Source: Armatimonadota bacterium (GTDB taxonomy: Bacteria > Armatimonadota > Fimbriimonadia > Fimbriimonadales > GBS-DC). Taken from it: 64,000 bases of DNA. Below are positions 50,448 to 59,070 of the stretch, piece by piece (the first letter of the stretch is position 1; each line of letters starts with the position of its first letter). Position numbers and translations under genes: made by a program. The stretch spans positions 27,607 through 91,606 of the forward strand of contig JABWCR010000008.1 in assembly GCA_013359125.1 (NCBI GenBank). Direction: 5' to 3'. The notes under the pieces are model-generated. The model had not been told where the DNA came from. It searched no databases and worked only from the letters and a program-made list of their open reading frames with translations.

Positions 50448-50729
50448 TCATGATTTTCCTTCCTTTGCCAGCTTCTTGTTGATCGCCAGCATCAGTCGAG
50501 ACTTCTTGCGCGCTGCCGTGTTCTTGTGCACGATGCCGCGCTTGACGGCCTTGTCGAGCGCGCTGACAGCCTTCTTGACCGACTCGGCGGTCGCGGCCGC
50601 ATCGCCCGTGCCGGCGACTTCCTTGCCTTTACGGATGAAGGTCTTGATCGCCGACTTGGCGGCCGTGTTCCGGGCCTTCTTGATCTGGCTGCGCTCTACG
50701 TCCTTCTTGGACGACTTGAGATTGGGCAT
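50448..50729 (-). CDS. rpsT: 30S ribosomal protein S20
   Basis: Small basic ribosomal protein (93 aa) of the 16S rRNA 5' domain. The sequence MPNLKSSKKDVERSQ, then ARNTAAKSAIKTFIRK and HKNTAARKKSRLMLAINK is characteristic. The start has an AAGGAGGTAAGAGCC ribosome-binding site. It is monocistronic; the TATAAT at 50764-50769 is a likely -10. It converges with the triplet-module gene. Confidence 0.97.
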   Translation of the reverse strand: MPNLKSSKKDVERSQIKKARNTAAKSAIKTFIRKGKEVAGTGDAAATAESVKKAVSALDKAVKRGIVHKNTAARKKSRLMLAINKKLAKEGKS

Positions 50730-50763
50730 GGCTCTTACCTCCTTGCGAATGGATTAGCGGGCT

Positions 50764-50769
50764 ATTATA
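50764..50769 (-). promoter_or_regulatory. -10 element for rpsT
   Basis: TATAAT preceded by GGGG on the minus strand, 34 bases before ATG 50729; the leader holds the AAGGAGG site. Confidence 0.5.
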
Positions 50770-50878
50770 CCCCTATATACCCCTACTTTGGGCGGCGTGG
50801 AACCGGAATTGAACCATTGGGGCGATCGTTCGTCATAATTACTATCAAATCTCCGAATCGATCGGGAGGGAATCTCTA

Positions 50879-51634
50879 ATGAAGTCAAAGCTTATGCTTA
50901 TGGCAGCCCTAATTGCGCTCGTTAGCATGGGGTTCGCCCAGGGCGAAGGACAGCAGGGCAACCGAGCCAACCGTCAGCGCGAGGGCATCGGCGCGCAGCC
51001 TCCGGGCGGCGGCCGCGGCGGCCAGTTTGGACAGGGCGGAATGGGCGGACAGCTCATCAATCGCCCCGACGTGCAGAAAGAGTTGAAGATCACCGAGGAT
51101 CAGTTGAGCCGAATGCAGAAACTGCGAGAAGGCCAGCGCAACCGAATGCAGGATTTCGCCAATCTGTCGCCCGAAGAGCGACGAGAGGCCATGCAGAAAG
51201 CGCAAGAGCAGAATCGCAAAGAGCAGGACGCCATTCTGACCGAGTCTCAGCGAAATCGCCTTAAGGAACTAGGACTTCAGGCTCAAGGCGCCATGGCGTT
51301 GTTGCGGCCCGAAATCGCCAAAGAGCTGAACATAACGACCGAGCAGCAGAGCAAAATCCGCGGCGTGCAGGACGAAATGCGCGAGCAAGCCATGGAATCG
51401 TTCCGCGGCGGTCGCCAAGAGGGCGGACGAGAAGAGATGATGAAGATGATGGACGAGATGCGCGCCAAAGCCGAACAGCGCGTGCTGGCCGTCCTGACTC
51501 CGGCCCAAAAAGACCAGTGGACCAAGATGCAGGGCGTTCCCTTTAAGTGGGAAGGCGGCCGACCCATGATGGGCGGCGGCATGATGGGCGGCCCTGGCGG
51601 TCGAGGCGGCGCTGGCCGACCTCCGCTCAACTAA
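50879..51634 (+). CDS. Exported Spy/CpxP-like protein
   Basis: Secreted 251-aa protein. Signal peptide MKSKLMLMAALIALVSMGFAQ, then a Gly/Gln/Arg-rich segment. Two helical repeats carry the LT..Q-type motifs of Spy/CpxP chaperones (LSRMQKLREGQRNRMQDF, LTESQRNRLKELGLQ, ITTEQQSKIRGVQDEMR, LTPAQKDQWTKMQG). The C-terminus is Met/Gly-rich (GGRPMMGGGMMGGPGGRGG), which in some proteins binds metal ions. GGGAGGG precedes ATG. Ends at a bidirectional hairpin. Confidence 0.78.
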   Translation: MKSKLMLMAALIALVSMGFAQGEGQQGNRANRQREGIGAQPPGGGRGGQFGQGGMGGQLINRPDVQKELKITEDQLSRMQKLREGQRNRMQDFANLSPEERREAMQKAQEQNRKEQDAILTESQRNRLKELGLQAQGAMALLRPEIAKELNITTEQQSKIRGVQDEMREQAMESFRGGRQEGGREEMMKMMDEMRAKAEQRVLAVLTPAQKDQWTKMQGVPFKWEGGRPMMGGGMMGGPGGRGGAGRPPLN

Positions 51635-51646
51635 CAAAGTCGCACA

Positions 51647-51681
51647 GTCAGGGCTGGCCGCAAGCCAGTCCTGACTTCTTT
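51647..51681. terminator. Bidirectional terminator between the Spy-like gene and hslU
   Basis: A 12-bp stem with one G-T pair (51647-51658 with 51664-51675), loop CGCAA, followed on the plus strand by TTCTTT. The hslU stop codon begins at 51682 and the hairpin overlaps the gene's end, so it probably serves both strands. Confidence 0.7.
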
Positions 51682-53101
51682 ACAAAATGTAACGGCTCAA
51701 ATCCAAATCCTCTACCACCGAGCCGATCTTCTCCCGTACTATCGTCCCATCGATCGTAATGTCCATGCTCGGCAGATCGGGCGCGGCAAACGCGATGTCC
51801 TCCATCAACCGCTCCATCACCGTGTGCAACCGCCTGGCCCCAATGTTCTCCGTCTGACGATTGACCTCCGCCGCAAATCGAGCGATCTCGTCGATCCCGT
51901 CTTCGGTAAACTCTAATCGTACGCCCTCGGTGCCCAACAGTCTCTGGTACTGCTTGGTCAAAGCGTTCTCCGGCTCCCTCAAAATGCGCTCAAACTCCAG
52001 TTGGCCCAAATCTTCCAGCTCCACCCGAATCGGCAGCCGGCCCTGAAGCTCGGGAATCAAGTCGGACGGCTTGGAAACGTGGAACGCCCCCGCCGCAATA
52101 AAAAGAATGTGATCCGTCCTCACAGGGCCAAACTTGGTAACCACCGTCGCGCCCTCGATGATGGGCAAGAGGTCTCTCTGTACGCCCTCTCGGCTCACAT
52201 CCGGCCCGTTTCCGCGCTCTCTTCCGGCAATCTTGTCCAACTCGTCTAAAAAGACGATTCCAGTCTGTTCCGCTCGAAAGACCGCCTCGCGCACCACCGC
52301 GCTCCGGTCGATCATCTTTCTCGCCTCTTCTTGAGACAGCAGCTCCTTTGCCTCGCCGATCGTAACCGTCCGAGCGGTCTTGCTTCTTGGGATAAAAGGA
52401 TTGGTCGCGCCGTCCGAATCAAGGCTCATCTCCTCGATGCCTTGCGGCGAGAACACCTGAAAGAACGGCGACATCGGCTCATCGACCTCGATCTCGATGG
52501 TCTCGCTGTCGCGCGCGCCGCTCCTGACTTGATCCCGAACGGTCGCCCGGGCGCGGCGCAATCGAGAGGCTTCGCCTTCGTCCTCTGCCTCCTCGTCATC
52601 GTCCATCGCGCCGATCACCTCGCGCAACATCCGCTCTAAAGGCTGAGCGGCCTCTTTTCGCCGCCTATGCCGACGCGATATGCCTAAAGAATCGATGATC
52701 CGCTCCAACGCCCTCTCTTCGGCAGCCTCGCGAACTTGCCCGATCTTCTCCGTCTCGACCATCCGAACCGATACGTTCACCAAATCTCGAACGATCGAAT
52801 CGACATCCCGACCGACATACCCCACCTCGGTAAACTTGGTCGCCTCGACTTTGACAAACGGCGCGCGCACCAGATGGGCCAACCGTCGCGCGATCTCCGT
52901 CTTTCCTACGCCCGTCGGCCCGATCATCAGGATGTTTTTGGGCAATATCTCCTCGCGCTGCTCGGGAGGCAACAGTTGGCGCCTGTATCGGTTCCTAAGC
53001 GCTACGGCGACCGCTCGTTTGGCCTTGTTCTGGCCGACGATAAACTTATCTAATTCAATGACGATCTGCTTTGGGGTCAGATCCTCGATAGGGACTTCCA
53101 T
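51680..53101 (-). CDS. hslU: ATP-dependent protease ATPase subunit HslU
   Basis: AAA+ unfoldase that feeds substrates to the HslV peptidase, 473 aa. Motifs: [35 protein letters not shown], Walker A in [41 protein letters not shown], Walker [14 protein letters not shown], and the conserved C-terminal tail ending DLSRYIL, which docks into HslV. The insertion (I) domain around residues 130-240 is Glu/Arg-rich. hslV is not adjacent. The start has CGGAGG upstream, with TAGAAT as -10 at 53134-53139. Confidence 0.97.
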   Translation of the reverse strand: MEVPIEDLTPKQIVIELDKFIVGQNKAKRAVAVALRNRYRRQLLPPEQREEILPKNILMIGPTGVGKTEIARRLAHLVRAPFVKVEATKFTEVGYVGRDVDSIVRDLVNVSVRMVETEKIGQVREAAEERALERIIDSLGISRRHRRRKEAAQPLERMLREVIGAMDDDEEAEDEGEASRLRRARATVRDQVRSGARDSETIEIEVDEPMSPFFQVFSPQGIEEMSLDSDGATNPFIPRSKTARTVTIGEAKELLSQEEARKMIDRSAVVREAVFRAEQTGIVFLDELDKIAGRERGNGPDVSREGVQRDLLPIIEGATVVTKFGPVRTDHILFIAAGAFHVSKPSDLIPELQGRLPIRVELEDLGQLEFERILREPENALTKQYQRLLGTEGVRLEFTEDGIDEIARFAAEVNRQTENIGARRLHTVMERLMEDIAFAAPDLPSMDITIDGTIVREKIGSVVEDLDLSRYIL

Positions 53102-53133
53102 TTAGGGTCCTCCGAAGGGAACGGCGAACCAAG

Positions 53134-53139
53134 ATTCTA
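53134..53139 (-). promoter_or_regulatory. -10 element for hslU
   Basis: TAGAAT, preceded by GG, on the minus strand, 32 bases before ATG 53101. The leader holds a CGGAGG site. It lies 20 bases from the divergent TATACT of the Hsp70-like gene. Confidence 0.5.
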
Positions 53140-53159
53140 CCAGGATTGCGCCGACTGCG

Positions 53160-53165
53160 TATACT
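53160..53165 (+). promoter_or_regulatory. Close-in -10 element before the Hsp70-like gene
   Basis: TATACT ends 12 bases before ATG 53178, with no Shine-Dalgarno sequence in the gap. Confidence 0.45.
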
Positions 53166-53177
53166 TAAGCGTTCCCA

Positions 53178-54800
53178 ATGCGCGAAGCAAAACAGATTCA
53201 GCATCTGGCGGTCGACTTTGGATCGACCAACACCCTGGTCGCCCGATGGAACGGCTACGCCGCCGAATGCATGGAGATTCCAGAACTGACCGTCCGCGAG
53301 CCGACCTGGAACACGCCCCAAGTCCCATCCGTCATCTACTTTCTCTCCAAAACCCGCGCTTGCATCGGTTTTCAAGCGCTCTCGGCCAGAGAGATAGCGG
53401 GCGCCGTGCAAGCCTATGGCCAAAAGAACTGGTCCGACCGCGTTAAGCCCGTCCTCTTGCGCGATGGCGCCGGCCAAGTTGCCGAGATCGACGGCGAAAA
53501 GGTTACAGCCAGACAGGCGGCGCTGCTCTTCTTAGAGACTCTCCTCGCAGCAACCCTTCGACACATGGGGCCGACCACTGTCAAAGGCTGGCGAAAGCTC
53601 ATTCGACGCCTTCTGCGCACGCACCCCATCACCCAACTGACCATGACCGTGCCGATCGAGTGCCACGAGCCGTATCGGCGCGAATTGGGCGGCATGGCGG
53701 CTCGCCTCGGCATTCGCCGCTTTATGATCTTAGACGAGCCTGTCGCCGCCGCAATGGGCTATGGCGTCGATCTGAGCCAAGATCGCACCATCCTCGTCCT
53801 AGACTTTGGCGGAGGCACGCTCAATGCCGCCGTGGTGCAGACTCACGCCAAGGCGCCGCACGGATTGGGCAATCACTCCTCCGTCTTGGCCGGCCGCGGC
53901 CTGATCGATTTTGGCGGCAAAGTCGTCGACGAATGGGTTTTCGAGGAGTTGGTCAAGCGCCTGCCCAGCGGCCGCAATTTCGAGCTCTTGGCGCGATCCC
54001 TGGCCGAAGAAGCCAAAATCTACCTTTCGCACGACGATACAAAGGCGCCCTTCACAATCCCGATTTCAGAAGGCGTCTGCGCCGAACTGAACCGCCAAGA
54101 GTTCGAGGCGTTGCTCGTCGAAAAAGGCCTATACGACCGGATCGACCAAGTGCTCGAGCAAACTTTGGACGACCTCTGGCTGCGCCACCAAATCCCCAGC
54201 TCCGGCATCGAGGCCGTGCTGCCGGTCGGCGGCTCCACGCTCTTGCCCCAGGTTCGGCAAAGATTGATGGAGCGCTTCGGCGTGCATACGGTCTGGTGGG
54301 ACAGCCCCTTCGATGCGGTCGTCAAGGGCGCGGCAGTGTTTGGAGCGGGCGCCCTGGTCGATCAGATCGTCCACCACGACTACGCAATGCGGCTCTACAA
54401 CGAAAAAGCCAACGTCTCTGAATACGAACTGCTCGCGCCGCGCGGTACGCGCTACCCGACGACCGGCTCCCTCGCCTCTCGATACTACACGCTAGGAGCC
54501 GGGCAGACCGAGTTCCGACTGCCCATCTACGAAGTAGGCTACAGCGGACGCAGGAGCGTGCCCTGGTCCCGCCGAAACGAAGGACTTTACTGGACTCCTG
54601 ATACAGAACAGGAAGATACGGGCATAATATGTCTGAACGCGGGCGAGATCGTTCGCGTATCGCCGCCGGGAGATGGCAAGCGGCCCAGACTAAGAATCGA
54701 GTTCGCCATCGACGAACAGCGGCACCTGATCGTAACCATAACCGATCTGCTCGCGCATCGGACGATCAAGAAAGAAGAACGAGTTGTCCAGCTTCGATAA
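53178..54800 (+). CDS. Hsp70-like ATPase (divergent DnaK-family)
   Basis: Chaperone-like ATPase of 540 aa. The ATPase domain has phosphate-1 AVDFGSTNTLVARW, a second signature in RFMILDEPVAAAMGYGVD, phosphate-2 TILVLDFGGGTLNAAVV, and AVLPVGGSTLLPQVRQRLMERFG (adenosine motif). The region after about 400 is shorter and different from the DnaK substrate-binding domain, so this is not dnaK itself. It is divergent from hslU, so both folding/proteolysis genes share one control region. Client and co-chaperones unknown. Confidence 0.85.
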   Translation: MREAKQIQHLAVDFGSTNTLVARWNGYAAECMEIPELTVREPTWNTPQVPSVIYFLSKTRACIGFQALSAREIAGAVQAYGQKNWSDRVKPVLLRDGAGQVAEIDGEKVTARQAALLFLETLLAATLRHMGPTTVKGWRKLIRRLLRTHPITQLTMTVPIECHEPYRRELGGMAARLGIRRFMILDEPVAAAMGYGVDLSQDRTILVLDFGGGTLNAAVVQTHAKAPHGLGNHSSVLAGRGLIDFGGKVVDEWVFEELVKRLPSGRNFELLARSLAEEAKIYLSHDDTKAPFTIPISEGVCAELNRQEFEALLVEKGLYDRIDQVLEQTLDDLWLRHQIPSSGIEAVLPVGGSTLLPQVRQRLMERFGVHTVWWDSPFDAVVKGAAVFGAGALVDQIVHHDYAMRLYNEKANVSEYELLAPRGTRYPTTGSLASRYYTLGAGQTEFRLPIYEVGYSGRRSVPWSRRNEGLYWTPDTEQEDTGIICLNAGEIVRVSPPGDGKRPRLRIEFAIDEQRHLIVTITDLLAHRTIKKEERVVQLR

Positions 54801-54840
54801 TTCGAAGCGAACCTAAAGCCATCTGGAGCGTACTTGAATC

Positions 54841-56055
54841 ATGCGAAAACTGATCCTTGCGCCATTCTTGCTTCTGTTGCTGAGCGTCTCGTTCGGACAG
54901 CCTATCACCGAAGAGGTCAAGTCCGAAGTCCTCAAGGAGGTCAATCGGATTCTGGCCGAGCGCGCCTTTGTACCCGGCGCAGACTTTTCTAAGTGGCCCG
55001 AATACCTGGCCAAACGCCAAGAGCAGGTAGACGAGGCCAAGACTCAAGGCGAATTCGTCAACGCGGTCAACCGCGCCCTGCGCGACTTTGGCATGAGCCA
55101 CATTCGCCTCCAAACGCCCCGAGCCGCCGAACTGAGAACACGAACCACGACCATTGGCGTGGGCTTGCGAGTGAAGGAAGTAGCGGACGGCCTCGAGGTC
55201 CTAACAGTCGCGCCGGACAGTCCGGCAATGGAGGCCGGGCTCAAACAGGGCGACGTTATCCTCGCGATCGACGGAAAAAAGCCCGAATCGACCGAAGACC
55301 TGCCCTCCGATGCGGGCGCCAAAGTCGAACTGAAGATCAAAATGAGCATGGGCGAAGAGAAGGCCGTCTCCTTAGAAGTCAAAGAGTATCGCCGTGTTCG
55401 CACCGACTTCCTATCATGGCTGGACGACGAAACCGCATTGCTGAAGGTCCACACCTTCTCCACCGGATACAATCGACAACTCCTAGAAGGCTTTGTCGAG
55501 GAAGCGCGGCCTAAAGCCAAGTATCTGCTCCTCGATCTGCGCTCCAACGGCGGCGGCTCCACCGCCAGCCTCAACCACCTGATCAGCATTCTGTTGCCGC
55601 CCGACAAGGCAGTGGGCGCCTTTATCAATCGCCGCACGGCCGAACAATACGCCGAGGAGACCGAAAAGCCCGCGACCGATCCGGCGGCGATCGCCGAATG
55701 GACCGAGCGCAAAGTGCGCACGCGATACGGCCTGATCGACCACTATCCGGGCAAGATTGCCGTCCTGATCAATAGCGGCTCGGCCAGCGCGTCCGAGATC
55801 GTTGCCCAAGCGCTTCGAGAGGTCGGCGGCGCCCCCGTTATCGGCCAAAAGTCGGCAGGCGCAGTGCTGGCTTCAGTGTTCGGCAGGCTTCCGCACGGCT
55901 TTGCCATCCAATACCCGGTCAGCGACTACGTCAGCATCAAAGGCGTAAGATTGGAAAAAAATCCCATCGTGCCCGACGTGGAGGCGACCGGCCGAGCCAC
56001 GACCGCCGACGACCCGGTCGTCCAAGCCGCCGTCAAAAAGCTGAAAGGGGAATGA
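54841..56055 (+). CDS. S41-family carboxy-terminal processing protease
   Basis: Exported serine protease, 404 aa. Signal peptide MRKLILAPFLLLLLSVSFGQ; a PDZ domain (GLRVKEVADGLEVLTVAPDSPAMEAGLKQGDVILAIDGKKP, about 105-180); then the S41 core: YLLLDLRSNGGGS, catalytic Ser in NSGSASASEIVAQAL and Lys in IGQKSAGAVLAS. All catalytic elements are present. CTP-type proteases trim C-termini of secreted or membrane proteins. It follows the Hsp70-like gene by 40 bases on the same strand. Confidence 0.93.
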   Translation: MRKLILAPFLLLLLSVSFGQPITEEVKSEVLKEVNRILAERAFVPGADFSKWPEYLAKRQEQVDEAKTQGEFVNAVNRALRDFGMSHIRLQTPRAAELRTRTTTIGVGLRVKEVADGLEVLTVAPDSPAMEAGLKQGDVILAIDGKKPESTEDLPSDAGAKVELKIKMSMGEEKAVSLEVKEYRRVRTDFLSWLDDETALLKVHTFSTGYNRQLLEGFVEEARPKAKYLLLDLRSNGGGSTASLNHLISILLPPDKAVGAFINRRTAEQYAEETEKPATDPAAIAEWTERKVRTRYGLIDHYPGKIAVLINSGSASASEIVAQALREVGGAPVIGQKSAGAVLASVFGRLPHGFAIQYPVSDYVSIKGVRLEKNPIVPDVEATGRATTADDPVVQAAVKKLKGE

Positions 56056-56068
56056 CGCGACATTGGGG

Positions 56069-56074
56069 TAGACT
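56069..56074 (+). promoter_or_regulatory. Close-in -10 element before the methyltransferase remnant
   Basis: TAGACT, preceded by GGGG, ends 12 bases before ATG 56087. The promoter appears intact although the gene is truncated. Confidence 0.4.
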
Positions 56075-56086
56075 TTTGTATCGACA

Positions 56087-56485
56087 ATGGATTGCAACAT
56101 CTACCCCAAGGAAGTCATCGCCCAGTCGTCCGATGCGAACAAGATTCTTAAAAGCGATCTGCCGTTCCACCAATGGTATCGCTTTGTACTATCGTTTCCG
56201 CCGCACCTAGTGCGTCAATACCTGGCCGAGTTCTCTCCCAGAGGTCCTGTGCTCGACCCATTCTGCGGCACCGGCACGACCTTGGTTGAGTGCAAGCGCC
56301 TGGGCGTCCATTCCGTAGGTATGGAAGCCAACCCCATGGCTGCGTTCGCCAGCCATGTGAAGACTGATTGGACGCCCGATCCAAATTGGACAAGACATAG
56401 CCCTCTGCTCAGAGAAATTTCCTGCCCTTATCTGCCGCCCCATCGCTTCGCAGTTCTTCGGCACAAACAAAATCGCATTGTTTGA
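56087..56485 (+). pseudogene. Truncated DNA methyltransferase (N-terminal fragment)
   Basis: The 132-aa frame holds an N-terminal part of a DNA methyltransferase: MDCNIYPKEVIAQSSDANKILKSDLPFHQWYRFVLSFPP, then the SAM-binding motif VLDPFCGTGTTLVECKRLG and MEANPMAAFASHVKTDW. After about residue 100 the sequence no longer looks like a methyltransferase and stops early; the catalytic motif (NPPY or similar) is missing. It is therefore probably inactive and a relic of a restriction-modification or orphan methylase gene. It lies between the S41 protease gene and the minus-strand gene ending at 56609. Confidence 0.7.
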
Positions 56486-56612
56486 GTTCAGAGAGACCCG
56501 CGATGGCCTTCGCGTGATTGACGAGCGCCATTATGAACTGGCGCCGCCTTCTGAATTGACGGACGAAGAAATAGCGCAATATGCGGCAGTCGCTCGAACC
56601 AAAGATGCCTAA
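56361..56612 (+). pseudogene. Second remnant: C-terminal piece of another coding sequence
   Basis: A frame one base shifted from the methyltransferase is open from 56361 and has no usual start codon. From about 56400 it reads IALCSEKFPALICRPIASQ, then FFGTNKIALFEFRETRDGL and RVIDERHYELAPPSELTDE, which looks like genuine coding sequence (a C-terminus). I do not recognise the protein. Either a deletion joined it to the methyltransferase fragment or a single frameshift splits one gene. It ends at TAA 56610-56612, overlapping the convergent gene. Confidence 0.45.
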
Positions 56613-57838
56613 CCCTCCCCGCTCCTTAATAGCGTGTTCGGGTCCTCCTGTTCGGCGCCCGGCTGCGACGCCCGGAGCAACTGCTCAGCGTCCTGCTCCT
56701 CGGTCGTCGCCCGCAACAGTACGCTCGCCTCGGCCCGCTTAACCGCGCCCGCCTCGATCGCAGGCAGCGCGCTCTCCACCATCTCCCTTTTGTCCGTATC
56801 CAAGTCGTCCAAACGCGCTTTCAACGCCTTGACCAAAGCCATCCCGCCGACCAAAGGCGCGATCGACAACAGCGCCTTAGTTAACGAAAGGTCGCCGACA
56901 GCGATCAGTTCGGCCATCGCTCTGTCCTCCGCTTCGTCCAGAGCGGGCGCATTGCTCTGGTCTACGACGCTCAATAGAGGATTTAAGGCTTCTAAGGCTT
57001 CCTTTTGCACCTGCGGCTTGATGGAGCACACCAAGAGGGGACCCAGCGCGGCGGGCGTCTTCAGCATCGCCAATCCGTTCAACGCCGCAACTTCAAACGC
57101 CTTCCATTTCTGACGCGCCGTTAACAGCGCAATCAGCGCGATCAATCCAAGGATGGAACCAATGACGAGGGCGCCGACCCACCACAATTGAGGAAATTTG
57201 ACGTCCGCATCGGCGGCCAATATCGCAAGAGTCACCCCGATTGCCACGGTCGGACCAAGGCCGATAGCCGCGCCAAAGAACACAACGGACTTCCAAACTC
57301 GCTTCCACGGAGCGCCTTGTCTCATCTTGAGCGCCGCCGCAATCGCGGTCGCATCGGGCGCCAAGTCGGAACGCGCGATCAGTTCCGCCGCCTTCGCCGC
57401 CACTTGATCGCTGTTAGACAAAAGCGCTTCATAAAGCTTCTTCTGGGCTAGTTCGCCTCCGCACTCGACAAGAACTTCCAAGTAATCGCAACAGAGCGCG
57501 CTGACCGCCTTGGAGGCTTGAACGGTGTTCTGTGCCATCTGGGGAGCCATGCTGTCTTGAGTCACCACATAGCGAGGCTTCTGTACTGTGCCGAACCAAG
57601 CCGAGTATCGATCCAGGCGCTCGGCCACTAACAGAGAGATCTCGGGCGAGGCCAACGCCAAAAGCACCTGCTTAGCCCGTTCGCGCACCTTCCGATTCTC
57701 ATGCTCCAGCCAGTGCGCCAGCATCGGCGCAGCCCGGCCAATCTGCGGCGCCAAAGACGAGATAGCCGCCTCTAAGTCAAACTCGTCCCGAGCAAAATAG
57801 ATGAACAATTGACCCCTGTCGTCAACGTTCGGCCCCAT
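56609..57838 (-). CDS. Membrane protein with possible HEAT-like helical repeats
   Basis: No named family. The 409-aa product from ATG 57838 has an N-terminal helical-repeat-like part (residues 1-150; IGRAAPMLAHWLEHENRKVRERAKQVLLALASPE, then KLYEALLSNSDQVAAKAAELIARS). Two membrane segments follow around 180-245 (SVVFFGAAIGLGPTVAIGVTLAIL, LWWVGALVIGSILGLIALIALL), then a second helical part with an Ala/Glu-rich C-terminus. I reject the longer frame up to 58129 because it runs over hpt. CATAAT lies six bases before ATG and there is no Shine-Dalgarno sequence. Confidence 0.7.
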   Translation of the reverse strand: MGPNVDDRGQLFIYFARDEFDLEAAISSLAPQIGRAAPMLAHWLEHENRKVRERAKQVLLALASPEISLLVAERLDRYSAWFGTVQKPRYVVTQDSMAPQMAQNTVQASKAVSALCCDYLEVLVECGGELAQKKLYEALLSNSDQVAAKAAELIARSDLAPDATAIAAALKMRQGAPWKRVWKSVVFFGAAIGLGPTVAIGVTLAILAADADVKFPQLWWVGALVIGSILGLIALIALLTARQKWKAFEVAALNGLAMLKTPAALGPLLVCSIKPQVQKEALEALNPLLSVVDQSNAPALDEAEDRAMAELIAVGDLSLTKALLSIAPLVGGMALVKALKARLDDLDTDKREMVESALPAIEAGAVKRAEASVLLRATTEEQDAEQLLRASQPGAEQEDPNTLLRSGEG

Positions 57839-57844
57839 GCCTAT

Positions 57845-57850
57845 ATTATG
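57845..57850 (-). promoter_or_regulatory. Close-in -10 element before the helical-repeat gene
   Basis: CATAAT on the minus strand ends six bases before ATG 57838. The same bases on the plus strand form TATATT (57842-57847), which could serve the divergent hpt. Confidence 0.4.
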
Positions 57851-57895
57851 CCCCCACCAGCAGGATGCCCAACCCCTTGCGTCGAATCTCATCCC

Positions 57896-58447
57896 GTGCC
57901 CGATATCTTGTTGCCCGAACCCATCGAGCGCGTCTGGCTGTCCGAGCAGACCTTGCGCCGCCGCGTAAAGGAACTGGCCGCCGAGATCGATCAAGAGTAC
58001 GATGACAGCCATCCGCCCCGCCTCATCACCATCCTTAAGGGCGGCGTATTCTTTATGACCGATCTCTCGCGCGCTCTGACTGTGCCCCACACGCTCGACT
58101 ATCTCTCTATTCTGCCCTATGCAGCGCAAGATCGCTCGGGCGAGGCGCGCATCGTTAAAGACCTGGACGACCCCATCGAGGGCGTTCGCGTGCTCCTGGT
58201 CGAGGATGTGATCGATACGGGCCTGACGCTCTCCTACATCTGCCGCAATCTAGAGCGGCGCGGACCGCTGGACCTAAAGGTCTGCTCGCTGCTAGACCGC
58301 CCCCAACGACGGCTGGTGGACGCGCCGGTGCACTTCAAAGGCTTCGACGCGCCGGACGATTTTCTGGTAGGATACGGCCTAGATTGGCGGCAGCAATATC
58401 GCAGCCTCCCCTATATCGGCCTTCTTAAAAGGAGCATGGTCAAATGA
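57896..58447 (+). CDS. hpt: Hypoxanthine phosphoribosyltransferase
   Basis: Purine salvage: converts hypoxanthine (and usually guanine) with PRPP to IMP or GMP. The frame gives 183 aa from GTG 57896, the length expected for the family (about 180). Seen: IERVWLSEQTLRRRVKELAAEID, ITILKGGVFFMTDLSRAL, and the PRPP-binding VLLVEDVIDTGLTLSYI, followed by CSLLDRPQRR and FLVGYGLDWRQQYRSLPYIGLL. Alternative starts at 57848 or 57809 add a Pro-rich N-terminus without homology. It overlaps scpB by 4 bases. Confidence 0.93.
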   Translation: MPDILLPEPIERVWLSEQTLRRRVKELAAEIDQEYDDSHPPRLITILKGGVFFMTDLSRALTVPHTLDYLSILPYAAQDRSGEARIVKDLDDPIEGVRVLLVEDVIDTGLTLSYICRNLERRGPLDLKVCSLLDRPQRRLVDAPVHFKGFDAPDDFLVGYGLDWRQQYRSLPYIGLLKRSMVK

Positions 58448-59070
58448 GTTCGCCCAGCACCGAAAGGCTCTCCGACGCGATCCAAGCCGTCCTCTTTGTG
58501 GCCGACGGGCCGCTGACCGAGAACGCCATCGCCGAAGCAACCCTGGCCGACCCCAAATCCATCAGGCAGGCCCTCAATCTATTGGCCGAAAGGCTTAAGA
58601 ACGAAGGCGGCCTCTGCCTAACGCGCATCGCGGGCGGCTATCAGCTCAGTACAAAGCCCGAATATGCCGAAGAATGCGCCCGCCTGCTCAACCCGCCCAT
58701 TCGACGCCTTACCCGAGCCGCAGTGGAGACTTTGGCCATCGTCGCCTATCGCCAGCCGGTAACTCAAAGCCAAGTGGACGCCCTGCGCGGCGTCGACAGC
58801 AGCCATTCGATCAAACTTCTGCTAGAAAAAAGGCTGATTGAAGAACGGGGACGCAAGCCAACGCCCGGCAGGCCGCTGATATACGGCGTAACGGACGAAT
58901 TCTTGCACTACTTTGGCCTGGCCGATCTGACCGATCTGCCGCCGCTCGATTCACTAGCCGTTGTCGCGTTTGAGCGCGGCGACGGCGCCCATGCCATAGC
59001 TGAGGACCACGACGATCGCCCCGCCCACGGCGTAGAGCAGGTTGATCAAGAAGCCCATCCAAGCGGATGA
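58444..59070 (+). CDS. scpB: Segregation and condensation protein B
   Basis: Partner of ScpA and SMC in chromosome condensation, 208 aa. Winged-helix tandem: IQAVLFVADGPLTENAIAEATL, AERLKNEGGLCLTRIAGGYQLSTKPEYAEECARLL, RLTRAAVETLAIVAYRQPVTQSQVDALRGVDSSHSIKLLLEKRLIEERGRKPTPGRPLIYGVTDEFLHYFGLADLTDLPPL (in pieces). The family normally ends near this last segment; here another 39 residues continue, rich in His, Asp and Glu. The extra part is antisense to the 3' end of the convergent gene (117-base overlap). scpA is not adjacent. Confidence 0.92.
   Translation: MSSPSTERLSDAIQAVLFVADGPLTENAIAEATLADPKSIRQALNLLAERLKNEGGLCLTRIAGGYQLSTKPEYAEECARLLNPPIRRLTRAAVETLAIVAYRQPVTQSQVDALRGVDSSHSIKLLLEKRLIEERGRKPTPGRPLIYGVTDEFLHYFGLADLTDLPPLDSLAVVAFERGDGAHAIAEDHDDRPAHGVEQVDQEAHPSG

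Noticed and set aside
57839..58129. N-terminal extension of the helical-repeat membrane protein
   Set aside because: It lies over the hpt gene on the opposite strand and upstream of the -10 element that fits the ATG at 57838.
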